A DNA stretch of 64,000 nt from Acanthacorydalis orientalis (GCA_034766995.1 CM068315.1:20917844-20981843), one strand, 5' to 3'; counted from the first letter of the stretch, positions 24,240-35,701 are shown. The notes: generated by a model not told the origin, from the sequence alone. Numbers and translations: made by a program.

Positions 24240-24324
24240 TTGATATAGTATCAAAACATACTATATCAATGTTCATACTATTTGATCTGAAATACGTTCA
24301 CTCAAAAGTGAACGTACTTCAGAT
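24240..24324. repeat. Two adjacent hairpins
   Basis: First a perfect 12-bp stem (24240-24251 with 24258-24269, 6-base loop). Fifteen bases later comes an 18-bp stem with one mismatch (24285-24302 with 24307-24324, 4-base loop). Their function is unknown. Confidence 0.88.
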
Positions 24325-25735
24325 TTGAGAAATATTTAAAAAAAATATGACGGTATCGCAATAAATACTACCCAAGTTTTAAATCAATTATAAGACTTTA
24401 AAATATAAAGCACAGGTTCAAGTGCCACAAAAATATTTGCGTTATTTTAAAAATTGCAGAATAAACTTCACCCCTTCGAAAGAAAAATCTAATATGTATC
24501 CAAAAGCTTTTATCCCAATCATTCAGTTCAAATATTCTACAACTACATCTTTATTTTTATTCTATGTATAATATAACATAAAAATTATACACAACACGCA
24601 ATCACTATTTGTTTATGACAAAACCCATTTTTTTATCAAAATAAAAACAATTATTAATTATTTTTAGGACTTTGAAGTGCCAAACTTATAATATTTAAAA
24701 ACACTATATATCTTAAACAATCAGTTGACGTAGCTTCACAAAACAGTAGTAAACATGATGGTATTCGAAAAATAGCTTATTAGGCATTGCATACTTTTCG
24801 CATTCCAGTTAAAAAAAATGCTCCTGAAGCCGTGAGAATCATTTATTCAGCTTTGGAAGTGTTGTGACGCATAAAACATGCAAGAAATACTAAAATAGTA
24901 GAAAAGATCCAAAACTGCATTATGATTTCATCAACTCAAACCCGCCATCTTTTTTGGACAAAGGATTCGTCAGTTACTCAACAGATAGAAAACAATTACA
25001 TAAAATAATGGTGATATTTTGAACATTGAAATGTATTCCATTTTTCCGCAAACATTCATTTTTTATAAAAAAGAAATCGAATTAATGTGTACACCTAATA
25101 CAATAATTCTACAACTTAAGTTTAACAGATCAAACTTTTTATTGCCTATCTTCAGTTTCTTGAAAGTTTTAAAATCAATATAGTTTTATAAATACACATA
25201 ATCTCTCAGTACTGTGAATTAAATTGTTGTAAAATTTTGTATTATACAATATTAACAGTTTTTGTCTTTTTTTGTACACGAAATTTAATTTTTACACTGT
25301 GTTAAATATTGTGGCGTAAAAATCAGTGAAAAGTATTAAAATGAATTATTAATTTCAGACGAGAAAAATGCATTTAAGACAATATAATACTTAGAAATTA
25401 AAAAATAATTCTATTTAATTGAAAAAATACTTGAAAAATAAAAAAAATATTACTTTATTATTATTGAAATATTAGCATTTTTGCTCATATTTAAATTAAA
25501 AGTTATAGCAACGTCTCAATGAACTAAAGCTGAGTTTCATTTAATAGAAAGTGAATCGGCAACATTGTTTGCCTCATTTCCTTAGTGTTTAGTTTCATCA
25601 GATATACAATTTTAGAGTTTATGTGTAGAACACGGTAATCTTCACCAACAACAAACATCTCTGCTATGAAAAAAATTAGATGTGACTGTATAATTTATTT
25701 CCGTCGATCCAATAATTATCGTCATTTAAATAAAT
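24325..25735. other. AT-rich stretch without a gene
   Basis: Nothing recognised on either strand. Confidence 0.4.
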
Positions 25736-25739
25736 ATCA

Positions 25740-26205
25740 TATTAATCAACGGAGTCCTGGTTCGAAATCCTACGAAACGCCGCCGCCGGCCGCACCATTG
25801 ATACACAATCAGGCAATGTATGCGCGCCGCGAGGAAGATAGATAGGGGCGTGGTCGCGAAGACCTGCCCGATCCCGCCAATTAGTGGCTGTAAATTAAAG
25901 AACGATACGGCCGTAGAAGACAAGCGGACCATTAATATTACGCTTCGTTTACGTCCACCGCGTTACATTTATTTTCCGACATTCGCTCGTGCACCACCGG
26001 CTGCTCCACGCTGTTCTCATCCTTTTGCGCTCTCATTTCGTCCCTGTTGCGCTTACTGCTACGTTCGTCGAAGAACTGTGCGGAGTTCTCGCACTCGATC
26101 GATCAAAGGTATCATAAGACGAGGTAGTTGTGTAAGTGCGGATGAAATTACAAAGTGGTATGAAAATCGTCTACTGTTTCGTGAATTACAGATATATCAG
26201 TGATT
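25740..26205. other. Least AT-rich non-mobile island, candidate regulatory DNA or exon
   Basis: A 127-codon plus-strand ORF (25820-26203), Arg-, Pro- and Cys-rich, crosses it, but the composition is low-complexity and no domain is recognised. CpG-rich pieces (GCCGCCGCCGGCCGC) alternate with homeodomain-like AATTA and ATTAATATTA sites. It could be a promoter-proximal or conserved non-coding block, or an exon of an unknown gene. Confidence 0.35.
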
Positions 26206-26542
26206 CCGGGAGCGATGTACAAGTTTATCAGTGTGTTTTAGATATCGTTGGATTACCAGCAGGTGCGACTTTTAATAATATGGAGAAATGATATAGTGAT
26301 TCAAAAACACACTGACTGACGTTATTCAGAAAAATTATCGACTCATTACTATTTAAATTGAAAACAATATCAATGATTTTTCAACTTATATTAACCTTAT
26401 GTTTGCCAAACCCTTTCTTTCCAATACGCAAGAAATGAAGTTTGCGACTAAAAACAATTTATTTTTCAATACAATATTTCTTTATTATAACACATTAAAT
26501 TTCTTCATTTTCATATTTCTAATAAGAATACATATACTGTTA

Positions 26543-27110
26543 TTAGGTTTCTAGAAAAATAATTGCGGTTTATGCACCCATTTGTCAAGTTTTATTGATT
26601 TTCTTAGCCGTTTTAAGTACTTCAGAGATGTTGGATGACTGACGCCTAACATTTACTCAAACTTTCGAATTGTTGTGCGAGGTCCCAATTCAATTAACGG
26701 CTTCAGTTGGTCGATATGAACTGAAGGACACCCACAACCTTCTGCATCTTTCAATTCTCTAGTCCCCAGTATGAAATTTTTAGAACCACCATTGCACCGT
26801 ACGTTTCTTAACAGTACCCACATGAAAAGCATCGTTTAGTCTACATGCAGTTTCTGCTGCTTTAGCACCCGCTTTGAACTCATACAAAAAAGTCCTTTTG
26901 TTCTCTTCTTGTCCATCTTTCATTCAATAGCCCATTTAAAGCAAAATTAATAATAAAACCAGAGTCGATATGACCAAAATACAAACCGAAAAATGCACTT
27001 TAAAATTATATTAACACGAATAAGATGAAAAAACACTTTCATTGAAGAGAATGATAGTTAGAGTTCAATTTTATTTATAGTTCAGTTTAATTATTTTCCT
27101 ACCTACATAA
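26543..27110 (-). mobile_element. mariner family 1, internally deleted, both ends present
   Basis: The ends are TTAGGTTTCTAGAAAAATAA and, inward from the right, TTATGTAGGTAGGAAAATAA. Minus translation gives the family 1 helix-turn-helix protein in broken form: F-K-A-G-A-K-A-A-E-T-A, a V-G-T-V-K-K-R-T-V-Q-W-W block and a K-x-V-S-V-S-H-P-T-S-L-like helix. The coding part passes from the helix-turn-helix straight to the terminal repeat, so all of the DDE domain is absent. It is the same design as the copies at 29024 and 42516. Confidence 0.85.
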
Positions 27111-29020
27111 TATAAAAAAATATTAGTTAATTTTGTTTTTCAAATGTTCAAAACAGGTTTTTACAATTTTTTAGATGACCTGAATCTTTTCATTTCATCT
27201 TCCAATTTTGTAATTAAAGAACGAATCGCTTAAGAGTTAAATCTGAGCTATAAGACCAATTTTAAATTTTTATGAAGTCAGGTGTGTTAATAATAACCGT
27301 TATTACGGTAGAATTATGAATTAAAGCATTGTTATGTAACAGATAAACTACACAATCGCTTTCTTTTCAACCGTTTTCCATAAATGCTTCATATTACTGC
27401 TAAAGAAGAGTAGAATAATAGTTCACATTTATAAAAATGTTACATAATTTGAAGTTTATTAAAAGAATCCGTTTGAAATTCCAAAAAAATGATCTCCAGT
27501 ATCGTATTCTTGTTTTGAGTCTACGTTTTTAAATGAGAGTTCAATTTTAATTCCATTTCAATCTGTTTTAATCTATTATGGATATGGAAATAAAATATGG
27601 AGTTATGGTTTCCTCACTTGTTATAAACGATTAGATAACGTCCTGTTTATCAGTACTATCAAACTCCAAGAAGTTTATTTAGCATTTGATTTTCTGATGT
27701 TTTTCATCTGCAATTATTGGTTGTTGTCTCTAACCAGCTTACAGTGTTGACATCAGCATTTCTGTTACTATTAATCCAAAAACCACTCAAGATTACACAA
27801 GTGACATGTGAGTTATGAACTCAGTACCTTATTTTTAGTTGCAAATTCACTGTGTCTCCTGGATAGCAGTATATTAAATTAACATATCACTATTTCTGAT
27901 CTATATTGAGAATTCTGTCACTAGTGTTATATTAGTCTGAAAGATTAATATACCTGGCTAGTCTGACCAGACACCTAAAAACAGACATTGGATTTATTTG
28001 ATTCCACATTTCCCCTCATAGGTTCATTCATTATGATCTTTAAAATTCATTAAATATTAGTAATATACAGTATAGTGTACATTTTAACATATTTTCTAAT
28101 TTACAATATTACACATCCTATAAAAATGTAGAAAAGTATTAGCAAAAATAGTTTTAATTAGTAACACAACTTACTTTAAGATCGATCGATATTTATTAAA
28201 CACACACATACATATGTGTATGTGAATGTATATATATATATATATATATATGCAGAGAAAGAGAGAGAAGAGTAACTGACAATTTTTTCATATGATCTCA
28301 TACTAGCTATTTTCAAATAGGGGGTGAAGCGAATAGCGACATTTATCTCAAGTCATTACTTATTACCCTATTTAAATACCTCAATTAAACTAAAATAAAC
28401 GTCTATCAGTCATATGACGCTGTAGCCCTTTGTAATCATACCTAAGCATCTCTATAATGTCACTCGTAGATATTCAATGGTGCCTAAAAATATTAATGGT
28501 GGTTATTGTGTGGATAGATGTTTTGTAAATCGTTGGAAAAAGTTAACAACTTTGATATTAGCAAAGCTGATTTAACGAACGAGCCTTATTTAAGCACACC
28601 AGTCATAGTAAATGACCAATTTCATCACCATGTCGCTTCTTTATTAAAGAACACTGTTGAATAATTCAAAGTGATATTTCTGTAAAATTTGATATTTCTG
28701 AAGAAAAATTGTATCATACTATATTTGAGGTAAAGAAAAATGTGTGCTTATTGAGTAATCTGAATACTGACTAAAAAAATGAAATGAATCGAATGATCTG
28801 AAATTAGTCGGAAAATGTTAGTGCAGTAAACTAAAAGTTATGATTTTCTGCAGTCTACAATCATGTGATGTTAAAATCTAGGTAGATAATTTTAACTCTA
28901 AAGAAAAATGTTAAACGTCCTGGCATCATAAGGCAATATTAAGACAACAATATTCTAGGATGGACAACGTGTTAATTTAATAGATTTCTTGAAAAGTGAT
29001 TTATATATAATCTCATGAGG
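27111..29020. other. AT-rich stretch without a gene
   Basis: Nothing recognised except CA/TA repeats at 28200-28251 followed by GA repeats to about 28268. Confidence 0.4.
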
Positions 29021-29023
29021 ACA

Positions 29024-29595
29024 TTAGATAGGTAGAAAAGTAATTGCGGTTTATGACCTTCAATTTCATATACATTTTTCTCTTTTTTGATTTTCCTAGC
29101 TGTTATAAGTAATCCAAAACTGTTGGATGATTAATGCCTATCTTTTGTGCAAACTCTAGAATAGTTGTGTATGGTTCTGATTCAACTAACTCCTTCATCT
29201 GGTCATTACGAACTGAAGACGGACGTTCGCGACCTTCGTCTTCAATGCTCTCGTCCCTAGCACGAACTTTTTTGATCCACCATTGTATAGTGCGTTCTTT
29301 AAAACTACCCATGCCAAAATCATCGTTTAGTTTATGATCAGTTTCTGTTGCTTTATCACCGGTTTTCAACTCATACAAATTTTTTTCTTTTATTTGCTTC
29401 TTTCATCTTTAAATCAATAAATCAATTTGAAACAAATTTAATAATATGACCAAAGTCGATGTTACTACAATACAGACTGGATAATGCACTTTAAAACGAT
29501 GTTAACATGAACACGATGAAATTACACAGTCATTGAAAAAAAATTATATTAGAATTCAGGAAACAAGAATTGCAATTATGTTCCTACCAACCTAA
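29024..29595 (-). mobile_element. mariner family 1, internally deleted, both ends present
   Basis: A 572-bp element bounded by TTAGATAGGTAGAAAAGTAA and, inward from the right, TTAGGTTGGTAGGAACATAA, each next to TA. It holds one open frame (next entry) and no catalytic domain. Length and layout match the 42516 and 26543 copies, so the deletion was inherited rather than repeated. Confidence 0.87.
29103..29378 (-). pseudogene. Mariner N-terminal DNA-binding fragment (deletion derivative)
   Basis: A 91-codon ORF holding the two helix-turn-helix motifs of a mariner transposase. It runs Y-E-L-K-T-G-D-K-A-T-E-T-D-H-K-L-N, then F-K-E-R-T-I-Q-W-W-I-K-K, then a linker with D-E-G-R-E-R-P-S-S, and the second helix ending N-H-P-T-V-L-D-Y-L. 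It resembles the N-terminal third of cecropia-type (Hsmar1/SETMAR-like) mariners. With no DDE domain it could only bind terminal repeats if expressed; nothing shows that it is. Confidence 0.75.
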
Positions 29596-29781
29596 TATTT
29601 TCATGATATAATATTTAATACTTTTAAGCTTTCATGCTGTCATCTATTATATTAACGCACAACAATTTTAATAAAACACAAATGAATCATTATCGACTAA
29701 AATTTATTAATGATTGTTCAAATAGAAATATTTTATTTTATTATTAATCACTTTTCATTTAAACAAATATGATAATAATTA

Positions 29782-29784
<3 letters not shown>

Positions 29785-29830
<46 letters not shown>
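29785..29830. repeat. (TA)n microsatellite
   Basis: Pure TA tract in featureless AT-rich sequence. Confidence 0.95.
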
Positions 29831-29831
<1 letters not shown>

Positions 29832-30089
29832 TGTTAAAATAGTTATATATAGGATAAATAGTGTAAGAAATTAGAATATATTTTAACATTTTTTTAAATC
29901 AGTTATTTAAAATTTTTGCCAGTGGAACGATATTGAAATAAAAAATATCGTTTAATTTATTAAAATTGTCAAAAATTTTTAGTGTTATTCACATATAACT
30001 TGATCTGGTTTGTGCCAGACATGTTTCATAAAATTTTAAAATTAACAAAAAACAAATTACACTATTAAGTAGTCAATTGTATACTACTA

Positions 30090-31338
30090 GAGTCGTTTGA
30101 TAAGTATGGTAAAAAAAGCGAGTTAAAGACCATTTTTTTGGAAAAGAAAACGATTTCATTTCTCAACATAACCTTCATTAAAAGTTATACAATTGGTCCA
30201 GCGAGATTACATTTTTTTCATTTCGTCGGGAAAATAACTTTTCTCAAAAAATGCAAAATATGCATTGATGGCGGCAATAACATATTCATTTAACGAGAAT
30301 TTTCTCTCACCGAGACAAATTTTCAAGTTTGAGAAGAGGAAGAAGTCGCTCTGGGCCAAGTCCGGAAAATATCGTAGATGAGGAATCAATTTGAAGCCTA
30401 ATTTGAGCAATTTTGCCATTCCGACGGTCGATTTGTGAGACGGAGCGTTGACCAAGTAAAAGCATTTTTTGTGCACCAATCTTAGCAGTTTTTGTTTCAG
30501 CTCTTCCTTCAAACAATCCAATAATGTTGTATAATAGGCTTCCGTTCGTTAAGTAGTCGATCAGAATGAATCCTTAAGGATCCCAAAAAAAGTGCCCATC
30601 ACCTTCCCAGCCGATAAAATGATCTTTGCCTTCTTCAGGACACTTTCATCAGTCGTCGTCCAATGATTTGACTGTTGCTTCAACTCAGAAATGTAGTAGT
30701 GGATCCATGTTTCATCGATGACGACGAATCGACGCAAAAAGGCTTGCGCATTGCGACTAAACATTGCCAAACACTGAGTTAAAATTTTCTTTTTGTGTGC
30801 GTTTTTGGTCGACAGTCAGTAATCACGGCACCCATCGCACAGACTCCATTTTCATGTGCAATTTTTGTGCAGTATATTGTGCATTCGAACAGTTGAGGTG
30901 CTTATAGTCTCAGCAATCTCGCGCATTTTCACTCGATGATTTTCCATAACGATACCATGAACTTTTTCAACGATATCCTTCGTGACAACCTTAACTATTC
31001 GTACAGAGCGTGATTCATCTTCATTGTATATTTAGTTACGCTTACACTCATATATCCAGAAATAAACAGACTTGAACGCTAGTGTAGAGTCTCCATAAAC
31101 ATAATCCATTTCCGTTTTTTAAAATAAAAATGTTTTATCACTGCACGGAATTCGTTTTTCAATTTTTGTGGCAAATGCTACAATGCTCGCTTCAAATATC
31201 TGTAGAACGTAACCAATGCGTCGGTTCTGGCTGTAATTTCGGCTACACAAGTTTAAAAAGTGATATTTGATAGTCGTAACATCAACAAATGAATTGTGGT
31301 GCCATCTTATTGAAATTTACATAACTAATCAAACGACG
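30090..31338 (-). mobile_element. mariner family 2, near full length (about 1.25 kb)
   Basis: The ends are GAGTCGTTTGATAAGTATGG and, inward from the right, GTCGTTTGATTAGTTATG. Minus translation reads from a start region near 31170, through a helix-turn-helix remnant and a linker, to a D1 block (F-V-V-I-D-E-T-W-I-H-Y-Y, near 30720), L-S-A-G-K-V-M, and D3 (L-A-Q-S-D-F-F-L-F). The second catalytic Asp is lost: the family HQDNAP block reads Y-L-V-N-A-P-S-H. ORFs of 69 codons (30561-30770) and 104 codons (30207-30521) are the largest intact pieces. It is the best full-length reference for the deleted copies at 1360 and 19262. Confidence 0.88.
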
Positions 31339-31419
31339 ACGATTTTAGTACCCACATTAGCTTCCCATATGGGGCAACTTTTCGATTTTCTCAAAATAAG
31401 TTTTGTTTTTATAATAATA

Positions 31420-31473
31420 AATAAAAACTATCTTTGAACTTCACCTCAAGATCCCTACGGACTTTTGTTCCAA

Positions 31474-31477
<4 letters not shown>
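31420..31477. mobile_element. Right-end fragment of a family 3 mariner
   Basis: AACTTCACCTCAAGATCCCT then GGACTTTTGTTCCAACACTA closely matches the right end of the copy at 32916-34091 (CTTCACCTTAAAAACGC then TGAACTTTTACTCCAACACA). Only this stub remains and a (TA)n tract begins exactly at its end. Confidence 0.7.

Positions 31478-31524
<47 letters not shown>
31477..31524. repeat. (TA)n microsatellite at a mariner end
   Basis: Pure TA tract starting at the mariner stub. Confidence 0.96.
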
Positions 31525-31527
<3 letters not shown>

Positions 31528-31875
31528 AGAGAAAGTAAGAAAATATGGAATTTTCTTCATATCATTTATTTACAGCCTATGAGGTTTATACATATTTCGA
31601 TGATCATCTTCCGAGTCCCAAGGAGAGTTTTATTAGATGTGATTTGCACAACTAATTTCATTTGTAGCATTAAAGTATTTTTTTATAATTTTTATATAAT
31701 GTAATTTTTAGAATTAACACTTTCTGGAATATTTAGTAATTGATTTATCACATTCACAATAAATTTGAAAATACAGATATTTAACTTTATTCTTTTATTA
31801 TCTGAAAGATCAAAACGTATTTTATAGCAATAATATACTGCGTATCAGGTAGTATGTGTAAAAACTGGATATAAA

Positions 31876-31879
<4 letters not shown>

Positions 31880-31928
<49 letters not shown>
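31880..31928. repeat. (TA)n microsatellite
   Basis: Pure TA tract. Confidence 0.96.
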
Positions 31929-31932
<4 letters not shown>

Positions 31933-31999
31933 CGATTTTGTGATTTTTCTACGATATTGTGTTGGTGTTTATTTAATTTAAAACATGACATATATTGCA

Positions 32000-32560
32000 G
32001 AAAGTACAACATTGTCGTCGAACACAGATCTTCATTACAGTCAACGTCAGAACACCAACGGAGTAATGAATGTCTTGTACGCATTGTTACGTTCGACACA
32101 ATTTTAATTAATTCCATCTGGCCGGTGATTTCCAGTTACACCTGTGATGCGTGAGCGTACAATTTCGTATGATTTACGATTCACTTTTACGACGCAGATG
32201 CGGTTGCAGTCTCCTTTGCAGTTCGCGAGCATCGAATTATTGTGCTATCTGTCCGTTCGTTTTGTCTGTCCATCCGTCTGCACGTCTGGATGGGAGCACG
32301 CACTGCACTCCCATAAATTTCGCATTTTATTTGATTTTTGAAACGCACCTGCGGTACCTTTTTAGAAATGGATCCGGTTATTGTGTCCGCGGTAATTATT
32401 AAATTTTTACGACGCCATTTCTACATTGTAACGTCCGTTGTATTATTAAATATAACCGTATTATTAGCCACTAATAACTTTTATATTTATACGTTTACAG
32501 TGGATATACGGGAAGATTGTTTCACATTATTTTGACGACTGGTGAGGTCTTACAACGGAA
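32000..32560. other. Unique, less AT-rich island, candidate regulatory DNA
   Basis: Complex, non-repetitive sequence with overlapping short ORFs on the plus strand and no recognised domain. It has E-box-like CACCTG sites (near 32140 and 32347) and a TTTTAATTAATT homeodomain-like site near 32101. Possibly a conserved non-coding element. Confidence 0.35.
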
Positions 32561-32854
32561 TCAGGTTATCTTTACAAATTAAATGTACAGACATTAAGAA
32601 TTAAGTATGCGTGAACATTAAAAAGTAATTAATTGTTCCTTAATCCTGTTTTTAACAATAACAATAGAATATTACGTTTTATGGATCCTTCATATTCACA
32701 TGTCGGAGAAAAAATAGATACAGCAGTTATTTATATGCTTTTCATAAACATTTAAATGCACTGCGTCAAATTTATGAGAAAACAAAAATCATTTGTATGA
32801 CATTTAATACTTGTTGAATAAATGTTGTATGTATGCAATACTAGATGTAATGTA

Positions 32855-32856
<2 letters not shown>

Positions 32857-32907
<51 letters not shown>
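32857..32907. repeat. (TA)n microsatellite left of a mariner
   Basis: A TA tract ending nine bases before the mariner terminal repeat. Confidence 0.96.
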
Positions 32908-32913
<6 letters not shown>

Positions 32914-32915
32914 AA

Positions 32916-34087
32916 TTAGATTGGAACAAAAGCTCGTAGCGTTTTACAATAGATGTTATTAATTGTAGTTTCGCTCACAGCTCGATTATATGATATAACT
33001 CCACAAGTATTATTTTGACAGGTGGCATTTCAATGTTTTTTTTATCTGCTATTTTTGTGCAATTTTGTGAATTTTAAGTATGTTAAATTTAAAATTGAAA
33101 ATGTAGGAAAATAAGGTGCATTTTCATCATTTGTTGCTGTTTTATTTCCAGAAGGAAAAAGTGCTGCAGAAACAGAAAAAAAATATCCGCCGTTTATGGA
33201 GAAGGTGCCGTAGCTAGCAGTACTTTTCGAAAATGGTTTACTCAGTACAGAGATGGAAAATTTGAGAGCGTTCTGGTAGGCCTGCTCGTTGATAATGACA
33301 AAATTGCAACACTTATTGAAAAAAATCAACATAATACGACACGGGGCATTGCCGAGATACTGCATGTGTCTCATATGAGTGTTGTGAGGCCTTTAGAGAC
33401 CCTGGTTATGTGAATTGCTTCGATGTCTGAGAGCCTTATAAGGCAGCTTTATAAGTTATAACTTTACTGAGAGAAATTTAATGGAACGCATTTCCATCAG
33501 TGGTTGGTTCTTTTTTTAAGGAGTGAGTCACTGATGGAAACGGGTATCCAAGGATGTTGTGTATCTGGTGAGATTTGAAGGGTGTTGTGTATTATAAGCT
33601 TCTCCCAAAATAATCATACTATAAATACTGAGTATTATTATGCTCGACTGGACCAATTAAAGGCGGAAATCGATCAAAAACATTCAGAATTGGCCAATTG
33701 GAAGGGAATCATTTTCAACCAAGACAACGTTAGACCTCACGTCTCTTTGCAGACCCGGCAGAAACTGGTGCAGTTTGGATAGAACGCCAATTCTTACCCG
33801 CCATATTCACCTGATTTTTCACCTTCAGATTACTATTCGTTCCGGTCCCTACAGAATTAGTTTAATGGAACGAACTTCACTCCCTTGAAGCCTTCAGAAG
33901 CCACCTGGATCAATTCATCGCCTAGAAAGATGCCAAGTCGTGGGAGGACAGAATTATGAAACAACCTGAAAGATGGCGAAAGGTGGTAGATCAAAATGAC
34001 ACATATGTATTGGAATAAATATGTGTACAAATAAATAACCTTACCGTTTAACTTCACCTTAAAAACGCTATGAACTTTTACTCCAAC

Positions 34088-34091
<4 letters not shown>
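32916..34091 (+). mobile_element. mariner family 3, both ends, D1 region rearranged
   Basis: The ends TTAGATTGGAACAAAAGCTC and, inward from the right, TTGTGTTGGAGTAAAAGTTC are inverted repeats. The plus strand reads the helix-turn-helix half in pieces (S-T-F-R-K-W-F-T-Q-Y-R-D-G-K-F-E and T-T-R-G-I-A-E-I-L-H-V-S-H-M-S-V, 33200-33400). It then reads Y-Y-A-R-L-D-Q-L-K-A-E-I-D with F-N-Q-D-N-V-R-P-H-V-S (second Asp, ORF 33582-33782) and Y-S-P-D-F-S-P-S-D-Y-Y (third Asp). The D1 region is replaced around 33490-33545 by a small inverted duplication of the ISISDSLL-coding stretch. The element sits between two (TA)n tracts. Confidence 0.85.
33488..33540. repeat. Inverted duplication inside the mariner
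   Basis: TTTCCATCAGTG is followed 29 bases later by CACTGATGGAAA. The second arm extends the reading of the first on the opposite strand, so a local inversion has replaced the D1 coding block. Confidence 0.8.
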
Positions 34092-34164
<73 letters not shown>

Positions 34165-34199
34165 TTATATATATATACATACATATATATATATACACT

Positions 34200-34260
<61 letters not shown>
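34091..34260. repeat. (TA)n microsatellite right of the mariner
   Basis: About 170 bp of TA with CA and TTA steps, starting at the last base of the mariner end. Confidence 0.97.
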
Positions 34261-34262
<2 letters not shown>

Positions 34263-34675
34263 AGAGAAAGTAAGAGTATATGGAATTTTCTTTTTATTAT
34301 TACGTTTTTTAAGCGAACGAAAGATTATTTATTGCTGTCTACGTTATAATAATATTAAAATTATCTTTGAATATTTGAATTTAAGAAATGCTATAGCATT
34401 GTCTGCATACTCTGGTATCTTGTAATGAATTCTGATCAATAAACTAACTTGAACTCATTTCATACCAAACTATTACTTTGAGTCAAAATTGCGTTAATTC
34501 ACAGTTATATTTGGATGTAGTAGTATTTTTTTCTGGTTACACATTGTATTGATTTCTTAGAAAATATTTCATACAACAGTTTCATAACAAAACTTTCCAT
34601 ACAGAGGTTTTTTATCCTGTCAGTAATGTCAATGAAATTTCAATCTCTTACATAATCCGTTGTCATTAAGTTCAA

Positions 34676-35135
34676 GTGGAATTTTGTGATAATCTTGGAG
34701 TCAATAACTATACCTCTATATTGTGTGGTTCTTCTATATATTTAAGCTTGAATGAGTGATTACCAATACTTCCTAAATTGATAGACTTTTAGCTCGATAT
34801 TTTATGTTTAATGTTGTTGGCATTATACGTTCGTAACAAAAATGATATTAATTAATTTTTAATTATAACTTATAGAACACTTTTAATATAGAACACATAT
34901 TTCCACATATGCAACGTACGAAGGTGTCTTTAGAAGCAGATGATGAACCATTTGGTATCTATATTGACATTCCTATACTTTTTAAAATCTTTCCCGAACT
35001 ATACCATTAATTATTAATACTTTTATTTATTGTTAGTATTATTAATGTATTTATTATTATCATTTATATATTAGATATTTTATACATTCAATAATTTCCA
35101 AAATAAATGATTTATATAGAAGTAACTGTTTAATT
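34676..35135 (+). mobile_element. Internally deleted copy of the P-like element
   Basis: 34676-34882 matches 52158-52365 (shared TATTTAAGCTTGAATGAGTG, ATTACCAATACTTC and CTCGATA). 34913-35135 matches 56186-56410 (shared GAAGGTGT-TTTAG-AGCA, then ATTAATTATTA and AATAAAT blocks). The roughly 3.8 kb between these points in the 52-56 kb copy, including the transposase, is absent. This makes it a non-autonomous derivative retaining the 5' leader and the last coding codons plus the 3' region. The outer boundaries are soft. Confidence 0.68.
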
Positions 35136-35578
35136 TGTGCAAAAAAAATAAAAAAAATGAATTTTATTGGTAATAAAATAATACAGGGCCGGGTTTGGCC
35201 TTATGTTCTTGACATTTGTGCGGTGCCCTTACCATTCTGGTATTTAACCGCATTTGTGGTGTGTGGATTGTGTGTAGAGTTATTTGTGATTTTTATTAAT
35301 GTCTCATGCTTGCGTTCCGGGAAAAATTTTCTAAAAACCGGGAATTAATTTGTGCAATAAAATAATAAAATAAAATAAAAATGTATTTTATTGTTCCTAA
35401 ATATTGTATAGGGCCGGGTTTGGCCTTATGCTATTGACATTGGTGTGGTGCCCTTACCTTTCCGGTATTGATCCGCATGTGTGGTGTGTAGGTTGTGTGT
35501 GGTGTTTATGTGATTTTTATTATTGTCTCATGCTTGGGTTCCGGGAAAAATTTTCAAAAAACCGGGAATAATTTGTGC
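35131..35578. repeat. Head-to-tail dimer of a 215-225-bp unit
   Basis: Two units (35131-35345 and 35346-35568) each contain GGGCCGGGTTTGGCCTTATG, a GGTGCCCTTACC block, TGTCTCATGCTTG and CCGGGAAAAATTTTC. TAATTTGTGC recurs at each start and again at 35569-35578, as expected for target duplications or unit junctions. CCGGGGAAAAAGTTTCATAA in the 3' region of the LINE at 43297-44165 is similar, so the unit is probably a LINE 3' tail. Confidence 0.8.
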
Positions 35579-35634
35579 GATAAAATGTGCTAGTTCATAA
35601 AACAAACGGCGCAATCTTATATGAGAATGATATG

Positions 35635-35636
<2 letters not shown>

Positions 35637-35700
<64 letters not shown>
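35637..35700. repeat. (TA)n microsatellite
   Basis: TA tract following the dimer. Confidence 0.96.

Positions 35701-35701
<1 letters not shown>

Noticed and set aside
25755..25775. Possible tRNA B box (GGTTCGAAATCC)
   Set aside because: No acceptor stem, anticodon arm or A box at the right spacing was found, so a tRNA gene is not supported.
26220..26540. Bacterial-style operons, CRISPR arrays, phage or toxin systems anywhere in the window
   Set aside because: None seen. The intron, transposon families and microsatellites show a eukaryotic genome, so no such system was called here or elsewhere.
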